Shown one piece after another: positions 13,035 to 20,495 of a stretch of DNA of 30,935 bases. The first letter of the stretch is position 1, and every line of letters begins with the position of its first letter. Both the position numbers and the translations under genes were made by a program. The notes under the pieces are model-generated. The model made no database searches, was not told the DNA's origin, and saw only the letters and a list, made by a program, of their open reading frames with translations. Source of the DNA: a virus; the IMG/VR virus record IMGVR_UViG_3300022752_000267, positions 1 through 30,935 of that record, one strand, 5' to 3'.

Positions 13035-14693
13035 TTATCTTACAAAAGCGTAAGTACGCATTTCTTCTAGGTTGCTTTCTAATAGTTTGTGAATATCTGT
13101 TAAAACCTTCTCTGTGTTGTCAGCTTTTTTTTCCTTAATCTCGGCCTCTTTACTAGCCTCTTTTAACTTAGTGGCAAGGTCATCGGTGGCTGTCCCCAAC
13201 TCATTAAAGTCTTTCCCAACATCAGCAGTTTCATCCCCCGTCTTTAGAAAATCCTTAACTAAGTCACCCGTATTTTCCGTAATACTATCAGAAAAATTCT
13301 CGGCACTTTTTACTGTCTTATCGAAGGCTGGGAATATTTCCTCCATACTAGTGCTAAACTGACTTGTTATTTTGCTTGCGTCTTGGGTGCTTTGCTTGAA
13401 ATCCGCAAGGTTTTGTTCTGCTGTTCTTATTGCATCAATAAAGTCTTGAATCCCATACTTTGATCTGCCTTGTTCGTATGCAAGGTCTTTGGCTGTTTGT
13501 ATCAGCTTATTATTTACGGCATTAGAATCATAGGCTAGGCCATTCGCCCTTAATTGATTTGCTGTGTATTGTCTAAGTTGCTCTGCCGAGTCTTTTAATC
13601 CTTGTATATATGCCCTTTGTGCCGCTTGTTGAGCACCTATATCAGCCGAGCTTCCCGGTTGTACCCCCGGCGTTCCTCCCCCTCCACCTCCACCTCCTCC
13701 ACCGCCTCCTATACCACCCGCACTCGGTGGTTTATTCCTTGCTTTATCTAGTGCGTCATAGAGTTCTAGCAGTTTAGTCGCTAGTTCTTCTTCTGCCTCA
13801 AGATGTGCGTCTATTCTGCTTTGAGTTTCTTCTTGAGCCTTTACCTCTGCATTATATAGGTCGTTGAATCTTTTCTGCTGAGCTTGCCCTAGCTCTCTCT
13901 CCTTTTGGATTTGAGCATCTATTTCCTTTTGTCTTTTCGCTGCGTTTTCAACTTCTGCCTTATTTCGCTCATCTGCAAATTTTGCCCTAATCTCATCCGC
14001 TTGTAGCTGATATTTGCGAGTAATGGCTAGGGCTGTCTCGCTTTCATCGATGGCACTAATGCCCTCAAGTTCCTTGGCTAAGGCTCTTGAGTTTAATTCT
14101 AATGCTTTGTTTTCTGCATCAAGCCCGTGCATCCTTTGTAAATGAGCCAATTCCGACTCAGCCCCCATTCGCTTGATTTCTCTAGCTTGATTTTCTGCAA
14201 TCGTAGCTTGCACATCCATCAGCTTTGTGGATTGCGTGATGTTGTCGATTATGCTTGTGAATGGGGAATCGTTGATCTCTTTAATCTTTTTCCTAATTTT
14301 CTCTGCAACTCCCTCAAAATTATTTGCTTGCCCAACTGCCTCTGCAAAACTCATCGCCTTCCCGGCCTTATCCATTCCAGCGAATGCCTCGGAAACTGCT
14401 ATCTCTGATTCTTTTACTGCCTCATCAATCTTTGAAAACGCATCTATCAATGCCTTCCCAGCAATAATAATTCCAGTTCCAGCCAATGATGACCCAAGCA
14501 CTCGGCTAAATGCTCCAAGAGCCGCCGAGGCAACATCTGTTCCATCTTTTGCTTGTGCTACATCTTGAACGAAAGACTTTAACGCACCAGAGGCCTTCTT
14601 TGATGATACATCTAGGCCACTTAGACTCTTATCATATTGACGCACCCCCGCATCATCAGCTTGCGTTTCGATCTTAAAGATTAGCGGTTCCAT
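13035..14693 (-). CDS. Tail tape measure protein, 552 aa
   Basis: Position after the G/GT chaperone genes and composition fit a tape measure. The product is mostly helical with long stretches of alternating charge. It has one hydrophobic region near residues 60-90 (AALGAFSRVLGSSLAGTGIIIAG) and a poly-Gly stretch at 13676-13720. The start at 14693 shares TAATG with the upstream stop; a further upstream ATG (14729) falls inside that gene. Tape measure length sets tail length, so a fairly short siphophage tail is expected. No lytic domain seen. Confidence 0.78.
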   Translation of the reverse strand: MEPLIFKIETQADDAGVRQYDKSLSGLDVSSKKASGALKSFVQDVAQAKDGTDVASAALGAFSRVLGSSLAGTGIIIAGKALIDAFSKIDEAVKESEIAVSEAFAGMDKAGKAMSFAEAVGQANNFEGVAEKIRKKIKEINDSPFTSIIDNITQSTKLMDVQATIAENQAREIKRMGAESELAHLQRMHGLDAENKALELNSRALAKELEGISAIDESETALAITRKYQLQADEIRAKFADERNKAEVENAAKRQKEIDAQIQKERELGQAQQKRFNDLYNAEVKAQEETQSRIDAHLEAEEELATKLLELYDALDKARNKPPSAGGIGGGGGGGGGGGGTPGVQPGSSADIGAQQAAQRAYIQGLKDSAEQLRQYTANQLRANGLAYDSNAVNNKLIQTAKDLAYEQGRSKYGIQDFIDAIRTAEQNLADFKQSTQDASKITSQFSTSMEEIFPAFDKTVKSAENFSDSITENTGDLVKDFLKTGDETADVGKDFNELGTATDDLATKLKEASKEAEIKEKKADNTEKVLTDIHKLLESNLEEMRTYAFVR

Positions 14694-15514
14694 TAGTCTG
14701 CCTTTACATTCATTTTCTTGCCAAACCACGCTTCAGAGTTTCTCTTAATCACAAGCTCATACATTGATTTGATCTCTGCATCAACTCCAATCCGCAAGCC
14801 AGCCTCTTGAATGGCTCGTGCTTTTTCAATGTCGTTAGAGCTACGCATAGGTGTTCCCTTGTATCGAAGGTCAAACACGCCAGCCCCATTGTATATTGTA
14901 AAAACTGATTGGCCCGGTGCAATTCTATCTATCGTTGCCCCTCCTCCGTATGCCTTTCCAGATAGTCTTGCAAGTGTAGCTGAGCCAAAGTCTCCCCTTC
15001 CGAATGGCTTGCCCATTGCAGAGGCGGCCAAAGCCCAGCCAATCCTCAAGAACTTTGAACCTCTAGCTCTTGCCTTTAGAAATGCCTTGGTCTTGCCATC
15101 CATAAATCTATTCAATCCAGCAGACGGCCCAGTGTTTCTTGGGACTTGCTTAATTTTTTTACCCTTTTTATTGATTCTGTTTTTGCTTCCACCCAAAGGG
15201 AAAAGCCCCATATTCTTTCTTTGCCAATTCATTAGCTTATATAGGCCAACAAATTGTGTATCTCCGTATCTCTTTTTCCCCTCATCTTTAGTAATAGGAA
15301 GTGAAGTTAATTGATTTCTTATGGTCTGTGGTGGGGAAAAATATGTATTTTGTGAGGCTTTATAGGCTATGTTTGCCATCTTTTCTTTTACCGATTCAAA
15401 TACAGACTGGTTTCTAACTTTTACATAGGCTTCTAATGCTTGTTTTACTGCATCAACATTAGAGATTATGCCTCCATTATTGCCTACGGATGCGGTTAAA
15501 ATGTTCATTGCCAC
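14693..15514 (-). CDS. Tail assembly or minor tail protein, 273 aa
   Basis: Lies between the chaperone GT and the tape measure. The protein is basic, with a helical N-terminus, Lys/Arg-rich loops (KNRINKKGKKIKQ) and 'GKAYGGGATIDRIAPGQSVFTIYNGAGVFDLRYKG' in parts, which reads as a compact beta unit. In lambda G/T is directly followed by H, so this gene is an insertion relative to that order. No family assigned. Confidence 0.65.
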   Translation of the reverse strand: MAMNILTASVGNNGGIISNVDAVKQALEAYVKVRNQSVFESVKEKMANIAYKASQNTYFSPPQTIRNQLTSLPITKDEGKKRYGDTQFVGLYKLMNWQRKNMGLFPLGGSKNRINKKGKKIKQVPRNTGPSAGLNRFMDGKTKAFLKARARGSKFLRIGWALAASAMGKPFGRGDFGSATLARLSGKAYGGGATIDRIAPGQSVFTIYNGAGVFDLRYKGTPMRSSNDIEKARAIQEAGLRIGVDAEIKSMYELVIKRNSEAWFGKKMNVKAD

Positions 15515-15528
15515 AAAATTAGCTGATG

Positions 15529-16115
15529 TTAAACCTCAATCCCCATCAGTTTTGCCATCTCTAACTTGTCTGATGATGTTGCGGAGGATTCACGCATTAA
15601 CCGATAGCCCTCTTCATAAAGGTAGGTGTGGGTGGCTTGGTTAAGGAGTCGGATTGGAATGTTCCAAAGCATATAGTCTAAGTTCCATCCAGTTTTCTCT
15701 GCCAGCGTAAAGAGGGTGTAAGCCGTCCACGCTGGCGTTAGTCGTTTCCCGATGCGATATTCCCAGATAGTACAACTGAAACTTTTGCCCTAGACGCTTC
15801 TTCGATCATTTCTGAAACTATGTTTGTGGCTACGGCTCTATCTTCCTCTGTCTTGTCCTCTATCCAGCCAAGCAACTTGTCCCTAAACTCATCCCTATTC
15901 CACGCTAGTTTGATTGCTTCTTTGCGGTTCTTTGCGATCAGAATATGGATGTAAAGAAAAGCCCATACAAAATATACAGAGGAGTCTTGCGGTTCTTTGC
16001 ATTGAAGCATCAATAGGCGAGAGCCTTCCGTATAGTCGGCTATTGCTTCTCCCTTGTAATCCCTGCCGGGTTTTACAAAGCTACCATTCAGTTCGTCATC
16101 TAGGATGTCACTCAT
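15529..16115 (-). CDS. Tail assembly chaperone GT, produced by -1 frameshift
   Basis: The G frame (16115 to 15744) carries the slippery site G GGA AAC three codons before its stop. Shifting back one base there leads into an open frame that runs on to the TAA at 15529, giving a 195-residue product. This second frame has no start codon of its own before an internal ATG far downstream. The T part reads RLTPAWTAYTLFTLAEKTGW, then NLDYMLWNIPIRLLNQATHTYLYEEGYRLM, like other siphophage chaperones. As in lambda GT, it would help load tail tube subunits onto the tape measure. Confidence 0.75.
15738..16115 (-). CDS. Tail assembly chaperone G, 125 aa
   Basis: Unshifted product of the same gene as the GT form. 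It is acidic and helical, with 'SSVYFVWAFLYIHILIAKNRKEAIKLAWNR' (in parts) in the middle and an end of VVLSGNIASGND. It lies two bases downstream of the 126-residue tail gene, in the position of lambda G. G is present in excess of GT in the known systems. Confidence 0.75.
   Translation of the reverse strand: MSDILDDELNGSFVKPGRDYKGEAIADYTEGSRLLMLQCKEPQDSSVYFVWAFLYIHILIAKNRKEAIKLAWNRDEFRDKLLGWIEDKTEEDRAVATNIVSEMIEEASRAKVSVVLSGNIASGND
15744..15750 (-). promoter_or_regulatory. Slippery heptamer G GGA AAC for -1 frameshifting
   Basis: Read on the minus strand the heptamer is GGGAAAC, in the X XXY YYZ register relative to the G frame (codons GGA, AAC). It is followed by GAC and TAA in the zero frame. 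The lambda gene G site is GGGAAAG. No clear stimulatory stem was drawn by eye downstream. Confidence 0.8.
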
Positions 16116-16116
16116 A

Positions 16117-16497
16117 TTATATTGCCTTTAGGATAGCCCTTTTTAGCTCTGGTTTGGCGTTTGTAGGGACGAGGAGCGTCTGCCCCCCTCTCTTTATGAT
16201 CTGTATTGGCTCGGCTCTTTTAACCAATCCTAGGAGCGTTTCTCGATTCTCTAGTGCGGCTCGGACATAACGAATGGGAGCTTCTTGGTCGCTAGTCATA
16301 TCTGACCACTTGGCTTCCATTTCTTTCTTTGCCGTGCTTCCAGACCCACCAGAGTTAAACCAAAAGGTAATCTGCTTCGAGCCATCCTCACGGACTATGT
16401 GGGTAACTGGGTCTGTTTGTCGAAGAGTTCCACCGAAAGCGGCCACGGCACTCGCCACCTTAATGTTTGTCGTGCCCCAGTAACTACTGCCTTCCAT
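16117..16497 (-). CDS. Hypothetical tail-region protein, 126 aa
   Basis: Encoded between the likely major tail protein and the chaperones. It has a Gly/Ser loop and a basic C-terminus (residues about 85-126) with 'LGLVKRAEPIQIIKRGG'. The middle has ITFWFNSGGSG. It could be a tail assembly or tail-tube associated protein. No family recognised. Its start is preceded by a hairpin and a GAAATCCTAA motif, described separately. Confidence 0.6.
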   Translation of the reverse strand: MEGSSYWGTTNIKVASAVAAFGGTLRQTDPVTHIVREDGSKQITFWFNSGGSGSTAKKEMEAKWSDMTSDQEAPIRYVRAALENRETLLGLVKRAEPIQIIKRGGQTLLVPTNAKPELKRAILKAI

Positions 16498-16513
16498 AAG
16501 ATTAGGATTTCAT

Positions 16514-16532
16514 TAGAGGACTAGAACCTCTA
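16514..16532 (-). repeat. Small hairpin between major tail gene and next gene
   Basis: TAGAGG (16514-16519) and CCTCTA (16527-16532) pair around a seven-base loop. It begins immediately after the stop codon of the tail protein gene and precedes GAAATCCTAA and the next start. No T-run, so it is more likely an RNA-processing or translation-control hairpin than a terminator. Confidence 0.5.
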
Positions 16533-16880
16533 TTAACTTACGTTAGGGTATCCAGTAGCCGAGATGTCGATAGTGACGAAGCCGGTGTTCGTCTTGTTGA
16601 GGGCGATTGAGTCAATTCGACAAGTTCCAACCGTAGTAGCATTAGCAAGAGTAGCAAAAGAACCGCCAACCGTTAGGCTTGTGTTAGCCCCAGTGATGGC
16701 AACGCTCAAGGAATAGGCTGTCGTTGGATTGTAATATCCAATTCCAACAACATCGCCACTGGCATTACGGACTTCATTTTTCTCTACATTCCGTGTTTCA
16801 GAGAAGCTTTGTACAAGACCAATCGTCTCCGTGGTTAATCCGAACACAAGATTCTGCTGTCCAACTGTAATCGCCGGCAT
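16533..16880 (-). CDS. Probable major tail (tube) protein, 115 aa
   Basis: A small beta-rich protein with Ser, Thr, Ala and Gly, no Cys or Trp. It opens with MPAITVGQQNLVFGLTTET and has 'IGYYNPTTAYSLSVAITG' followed by 'VGTCRIDSIALNKTN', a pattern typical of small phage tail tube proteins. Position just before the tail chaperones matches tube genes. A candidate promoter and a leader with a T-run precede it, fitting a highly expressed gene. Shorter than most tube proteins (about 150-200 residues). Confidence 0.62.
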   Translation of the reverse strand: MPAITVGQQNLVFGLTTETIGLVQSFSETRNVEKNEVRNASGDVVGIGYYNPTTAYSLSVAITGANTSLTVGGSFATLANATTVGTCRIDSIALNKTNTGFVTIDISATGYPNVS

Positions 16881-16907
16881 TAGATTGAAACCTCAAAAAA
16901 ATTGTTA

Positions 16908-16934
16908 ATCATAGTTCTACTTTAAGGGTGTCAA
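16908..16934 (-). promoter_or_regulatory. Candidate promoter upstream of the tail protein gene
   Basis: On the minus strand TTGACA (16929-16934) is followed after 15 bases by TATGAT (16908-16913). Each hexamer is a close match, but the spacer is one or two bases short of the preferred 16-18. It lies in one of the few intergenic gaps of the tail operon. Confidence 0.4.
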
Positions 16935-16935
16935 A

Positions 16936-17211
16936 TTATCGTGGGAACACCCGCACCTTTATGAGTTCCCAGATTGTAGAGAATACCGCCCCCGACACTA
17001 GGGCAACTAGCCATAGCTTCGTTTTGATGGTGTGGGCATCCCTCTCTAGGGTGTCTACCTTAGTGTTAATTTTATTTGTCCATTGAGCAAGTTCGCTTGT
17101 ATGACGCTCTAAAACCGAGATTATATTTTGCTGTCTTTCTTCTATTCTTGCGATAGCCTCTCGGACAGTAGATAAACGCTCTTGAAGTTCTGCAACTTGA
17201 TCTGCACTCAT
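16936..17211 (-). CDS. Coiled-coil membrane protein, XhlA-like, 91 aa
   Basis: Residues about 5-65 are a long coiled coil with regular heptads (ELQERLSTVREAIARIEERQ), and residues about 67-83 are hydrophobic (LWLVALVSGAVFSTIWEL), followed by a short basic tail. This is the arrangement of XhlA-type hemolysin/holin-accessory proteins. It lies away from the main lysis block, in the tail region. The role is inferred. Confidence 0.6.
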   Translation of the reverse strand: MSADQVAELQERLSTVREAIARIEERQQNIISVLERHTSELAQWTNKINTKVDTLERDAHTIKTKLWLVALVSGAVFSTIWELIKVRVFPR

Positions 17212-17363
17212 AGCGTAGCTTGCTCCGCACCGGGGGCAATCCGAACCATCTGCTCGCCCTTGTCGTTGTAAAATATCTCTATGTATCCCTCGGCCTCCAA
17301 GAACTTGAGGCTTGCCATAAAATCTCGCCAGCTAGGGGCATCGCTATCATCTGTGACACTCAT
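17208..17363 (-). CDS. Small acidic protein, 51 aa
   Basis: Coupled to the next gene by ATGA and starting right after the TGA of the mini-lipoprotein gene. The core 'FMASLKFLEAEGYIEIFYNDKGEQMVRIAP' (in parts) resembles a small winged-helix or beta-hairpin unit. No function known. Confidence 0.6.
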   Translation of the reverse strand: MSVTDDSDAPSWRDFMASLKFLEAEGYIEIFYNDKGEQMVRIAPGAEQATL

Positions 17364-17483
17364 TCATTTCACCTTCCCCGCATCTTCAGCCGCACCCATG
17401 TCGCTGTATCGTGGCAGGACGTTATTGTCTGCTGGGCGTGGCGAGCAAGAGCAGAGAAAGAGGGTGAGGAGGAGGAGGGGCAT
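17364..17483 (-). CDS. Mini-lipoprotein, 39 aa
   Basis: MPLLLLTLFLCSCSPRPA is a short signal peptide with a lipobox LCSC, so the product would be a lipid-anchored peptide of about 26 residues, with Pro and acidic residues. It starts at the stop of the upstream gene (TAATG) and its TGA abuts the next ATG. The size resembles minimal o-spanins. With the coiled-coil membrane protein it could form a second lysis pair. Confidence 0.6.
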   Translation of the reverse strand: MPLLLLTLFLCSCSPRPADNNVLPRYSDMGAAEDAGKVK

Positions 17484-18238
17484 TACGGCAATCCTAAGCC
17501 TGCCCCGAGGGTTGTTTTGTAGAGGGAGTAGAGCGATGCATTGCCAGTTATTGATTGAGAGAACAAAGCAAAAGCAAAGTTACCATTCCCGCCGTTTGAA
17601 TTTATTTTAAAAGATGTCATATTTGCATTTGCAGATGAAACTGCATTGCTTAAAATTGAAGTTCCATTAACAAAGAATGTTGAACCGCTTGCTGAGGCAA
17701 TCCCGTGCGTAAATACTCGGCTTGTTGGAGTTGATCCTCCCTGTAGTCTATTCAATGCATTTGCACTAGATCTTACATCCCAATAATACGAACCACCAAA
17801 TCCCGCCCAAATGCCCGGATCTGCTCCGCTAGCCGTTGCGTTAATAGTTCTTAAATTCCCAGATGTAGCGGCTTGGCAGGTAGCTAAAATTAAATCAGTT
17901 GCGGTTATAGCAATGTTTGGGATGTTTATTGATTGAGAAAAACCAGAAGTAAAAGTAATTCCATCTACTCCCCGAGTTGGAAGTGGTGATCCAGCTAGCG
18001 TCCCATCAAAAGTCCCAAAACCGCCCAAGCTATAAACAGTCGTGCCGCTTTGAGCGTTCTGGGTAGAGCGTAGAGGCCAACTAACTATACTACTCCAAAT
18101 ACCAAGATCTTTAATCCCTAAAACAAAATCATTAATCGCATTTTGTGTTACTACGTCCGTAATCCCCGCTCTTCCAATGTAGGCAACAGCGTCTAAGTCA
18201 GCCGTTGGCTTAATTATTTGCCTGCGGTAAAGAGGCAT
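17483..18238 (-). CDS. LamG/concanavalin-like virion protein, 251 aa
   Basis: After an N-terminal segment (MPLYRRQIIKPTAD), residues about 60-245 look like a LamG-type jelly-roll: 'DGTLAGSPLPTRGVDGITFTSG' (in parts), 'IWAGFGGSYYWDVRSS', 'VFTHGIASASGSTFFVNGTSI' and 'FAFALFSQSIT'. Such domains bind carbohydrate and are common in phage tail or decoration proteins. The ATG 18238 lies close to the end of the upstream gene. The longer frame begins inside that gene and is rejected. Confidence 0.68.
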   Translation of the reverse strand: MPLYRRQIIKPTADLDAVAYIGRAGITDVVTQNAINDFVLGIKDLGIWSSIVSWPLRSTQNAQSGTTVYSLGGFGTFDGTLAGSPLPTRGVDGITFTSGFSQSINIPNIAITATDLILATCQAATSGNLRTINATASGADPGIWAGFGGSYYWDVRSSANALNRLQGGSTPTSRVFTHGIASASGSTFFVNGTSILSNAVSSANANMTSFKINSNGGNGNFAFALFSQSITGNASLYSLYKTTLGAGLGLP

Positions 18239-18248
18239 CTTCCGATCC

Positions 18249-19241
18249 TTAGCTAAGTTGGCAAATCCTAGCCGTCCCTGCGGTTGCGAACACGGCCGAG
18301 TGGGTAATCGTCGTTTGATGATTAGGCACCTCGTAGTAATCCCCTGCCGATAGGCGCACCTGGTAGGCGATGGTGGTGCAAGTTGCCCCCGCACAGATAT
18401 GCAAATTACCCGCTCCCTCGTTGAAAATTGTCAGCACTTCCCTTGTCGCATTGTAACTAGCCAGCACGGTAGAGGCGGTGGTGCTGGTAAAGTTAGAGGT
18501 GGTGACTGCTGTGCCTTGGATGGCGAAGGTATTGGCGGTGACCGTACCACTAATCGCAGGGAGCGAGCCGATGGTGACGCTATTGCCAACCGTGACGGAG
18601 GAGATGCTAATCGGAACCGTCCCGCTGATGGATGCCGTGACTGAGCCTATCTGTGCCGTTCCTGCCCCGATTGTTACCGTCCCGCCGCCAATCGTCACTA
18701 CTCCAATGCGGTTTGTGCCAGTGGGAAGGGCAGTTGTGAGTGTTGATTTTATTGATGATGAATTGTCGAAAACAGACTTTCCTTCGTCTGTAAGCAAGAT
18801 CACACCAAGCCCAGCTGTAACAGTTGGCTGTATATTCACCAACGGGATATTCGCCGTCACGCTTCCGATTTGTGCCGTGCCTGCTCCAATGGTTACCGTG
18901 CCAGCACCGATGGTCACCACGCCGATGCGGTTTGTGCCAGCGGGTAGGGCAGAGCCGATGCCGACTGGAATAGCTCCTTCGGCATCTATATATTGAAGAA
19001 TACCAGAATATATTACTGCGGGGAAACCATCCCCAGCATTCGCCGTCACCGTGCCAGCTATCGTCTGAGTGGCAGGGAGGTTGGAGATGGACACAACGCT
19101 TCCACTTACTGCACTCCGCATATCTGTAATCGCTTGAGTGCCAAGGCTAACAACCGTATGGGCGGTGATGTGTTGCCCACTAGAAAGAATGGTTGAGAGC
19201 GTGGTTGCCGACTGATTGCCGTCTAAAATGGAAAGTGCCAT
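18249..19241 (-). CDS. Repetitive fibre-like protein, 330 aa
   Basis: A Gly/Thr/Val/Ile-rich protein with internal repeats, such as two copies of a unit containing GTNRIGVVTIG and TVTIGAGTAQIGSVTA, and further short repeats (SGTVT, SVTA). This is the pattern of beta-helical or trimeric adhesin-type fibres. The C-terminal 80 residues are a distinct non-repetitive cap with two Cys residues. Start has AAGGAG about ten bases upstream. It is likely a tail or capsid fibre. Confidence 0.72.
   Translation of the reverse strand: MALSILDGNQSATTLSTILSSGQHITAHTVVSLGTQAITDMRSAVSGSVVSISNLPATQTIAGTVTANAGDGFPAVIYSGILQYIDAEGAIPVGIGSALPAGTNRIGVVTIGAGTVTIGAGTAQIGSVTANIPLVNIQPTVTAGLGVILLTDEGKSVFDNSSSIKSTLTTALPTGTNRIGVVTIGGGTVTIGAGTAQIGSVTASISGTVPISISSVTVGNSVTIGSLPAISGTVTANTFAIQGTAVTTSNFTSTTASTVLASYNATREVLTIFNEGAGNLHICAGATCTTIAYQVRLSAGDYYEVPNHQTTITHSAVFATAGTARICQLS
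18652..18733. repeat. Direct repeat unit in fibre gene, copy A
   Basis: An 82-base unit highly similar to 18871-18952, in frame in the fibre gene. The copies differ mostly in synonymous or conservative positions, which suggests duplication followed by drift under selection. Confidence 0.7.
18871..18952. repeat. Direct repeat unit in fibre gene, copy B
   Basis: Second copy of the 82-base unit; the distance between copies is 219 bases, an exact number of codons, so expansion or loss keeps frame. Confidence 0.7.
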
Positions 19242-19257
19242 ATTCTCAAGCTCCTTG

Positions 19258-19749
19258 TTAAATCACGGCAACATACATTGAGTTTTGCTTTTGATAGAAG
19301 TTCAAATATCGCAAGCCATCGTCCAGTTCTGATGGGGTGCATATAAGGCTTATCTTCAAACCCCTTTGCCAAGCCCTTTTAGCCGTTCTAATGGTTGGGG
19401 TTTGACCGGTAATGCGAGCAGTATAGACCTTTGTATCGAATATGTTGTTTTGAATCTTGGTAAAGAGGGGTGGCGTTTCAGAGTATAAAGCCTCGAAGAT
19501 TGAGCAGTATTCAGCGTCAAAAGCCTCTTGGCTAATCTTGGCCGCCGTGTCGGAGTAGTCGATTGTGACAGCCACTTCATATACCCCGGTATAATTTCCA
19601 AGCAACTGCCCCCCTACCGATGCAGAGATTGTGGCGAAGGGAAATAGCTTTGCCCCTACCCGATTGCTCTTATACACATTGAGGCCAGAGACATTAGTCA
19701 GAATTTTGTCTAACGCATCCTCCACATTGATTTGAACGCTATTCGTCAT
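19258..19749 (-). CDS. Tail terminator/completion-like protein, paralogue 2, 163 aa
   Basis: Shares its architecture with the next gene: an early 'VEDALDKIL' helix, 'FPFATISASVGG', 'GVYEVAVTIDYSD', 'FDAEYCSIFEALYSE', 'FTKIQNN', 'VYTARITG..PTIRTAKRAWQRGLKISLI'. These fit a small head-tail completion or terminator protein like gpU or gpZ of lambda, as does its place after the capsid and stopper genes. Start 19749 is set by an ATGA overlap. It is longer than the neighbour by a C-terminal extension. Confidence 0.62.
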   Translation of the reverse strand: MTNSVQINVEDALDKILTNVSGLNVYKSNRVGAKLFPFATISASVGGQLLGNYTGVYEVAVTIDYSDTAAKISQEAFDAEYCSIFEALYSETPPLFTKIQNNIFDTKVYTARITGQTPTIRTAKRAWQRGLKISLICTPSELDDGLRYLNFYQKQNSMYVAVI

Positions 19750-20162
19750 TTTTTTGCGGTTGCTATAATGTCTAAAGTCATGGCTCTTGACCAAGTTCTA
19801 TTTTGACCATTGATTGCAGGGCTATCATCTGTTACTTTTGCGACATAAAAAGTGATATTTGAGTTGGTTGTAAGATAGCTTGCCAAGTCTGGGTCACGAT
19901 AGAGTTGTTCTAGAATGTCGTAAAATTTGGCATCGAAGTCGGCTCGAGCGATTGTATCTGCTCTGGCTACATAAGTAATAGATGCTGGGGTTCTGAATAC
20001 GCCAGAAAAGGGCATAACCTCCTCGCCGCTGATTTGTGCTTGAACCGTGACGCTTGGCATTGTTCTAGCTGTGCCTCTTTCACTTGTAAAGAAGTTCACC
20101 CCAGTAATACCAGAAACCACATTAAGGAGGGCGTTTTCAACCTCCCTCTCGATAGAGGCCAT
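19746..20162 (-). CDS. Tail terminator/completion-like protein, paralogue 1, 138 aa
   Basis: Pattern 'VENALLNVV', 'MPSVTVQAQISGEEV', 'GVFRTPASITYVAR', 'FDAKFYDILEQLYRD', 'FYVAKVTDDSPAINGQNRTWSRAMTLDIIA' matches the next gene position by position at low identity. The two are therefore tandem paralogues. Place in the operon suggests tail completion. The stop overlaps the ATG of its paralogue. Confidence 0.62.
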   Translation of the reverse strand: MASIEREVENALLNVVSGITGVNFFTSERGTARTMPSVTVQAQISGEEVMPFSGVFRTPASITYVARADTIARADFDAKFYDILEQLYRDPDLASYLTTNSNITFYVAKVTDDSPAINGQNRTWSRAMTLDIIATAKK

Positions 20163-20479
20163 TAGGTTGTTATCTCCGCAAGTTCGATGGTATATGAAAG
20201 GCCATCTGTGCTTTGCGAAAATCCTCCAACCATACGCTCCACCCCACTTACGGTACAGAGCGAGCCAATAGTAGGGGCAGAGATTGACGAAGCTAAAACC
20301 ACTATACTTTGCGTCACCCTAAACACCTCTCCACCAATCTCTAAATCGCTTGCTGTTACTAGGTCTGTGACAGAGGCAGAAATAGCAGAAGAACCAAGGC
20401 CAGTAACGCTCTGATACAAGTCTCCTATCATATAGGAAAGATCGGTTGCAAAATAGGAGGTGCTGATAGTTCCAGCCAT
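20162..20479 (-). CDS. Head-tail connector, stopper/FII-like, 105 aa
   Basis: A small beta-rich protein, with an early 'FATDLSYMIGDLYQSVTG' helix region and many Ser/Thr/Val/Ile. It has no Trp. In the lambda order this place belongs to the FII-type stopper. The assignment rests on position and size. Start AAGGGG site. The 16-base gap to the enzyme block is empty. Confidence 0.5.
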   Translation of the reverse strand: MAGTISTSYFATDLSYMIGDLYQSVTGLGSSAISASVTDLVTASDLEIGGEVFRVTQSIVVLASSISAPTIGSLCTVSGVERMVGGFSQSTDGLSYTIELAEITT

Positions 20480-20495
20480 AAACCCACCCCTTATG

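Noticed and set aside
18478-18996. 172-codon open frame on the plus strand
   Set aside because: Shadow of the repetitive fibre gene, whose Val/Thr/Gly codons leave the other strand open. No ribosome site and no coupled neighbour.
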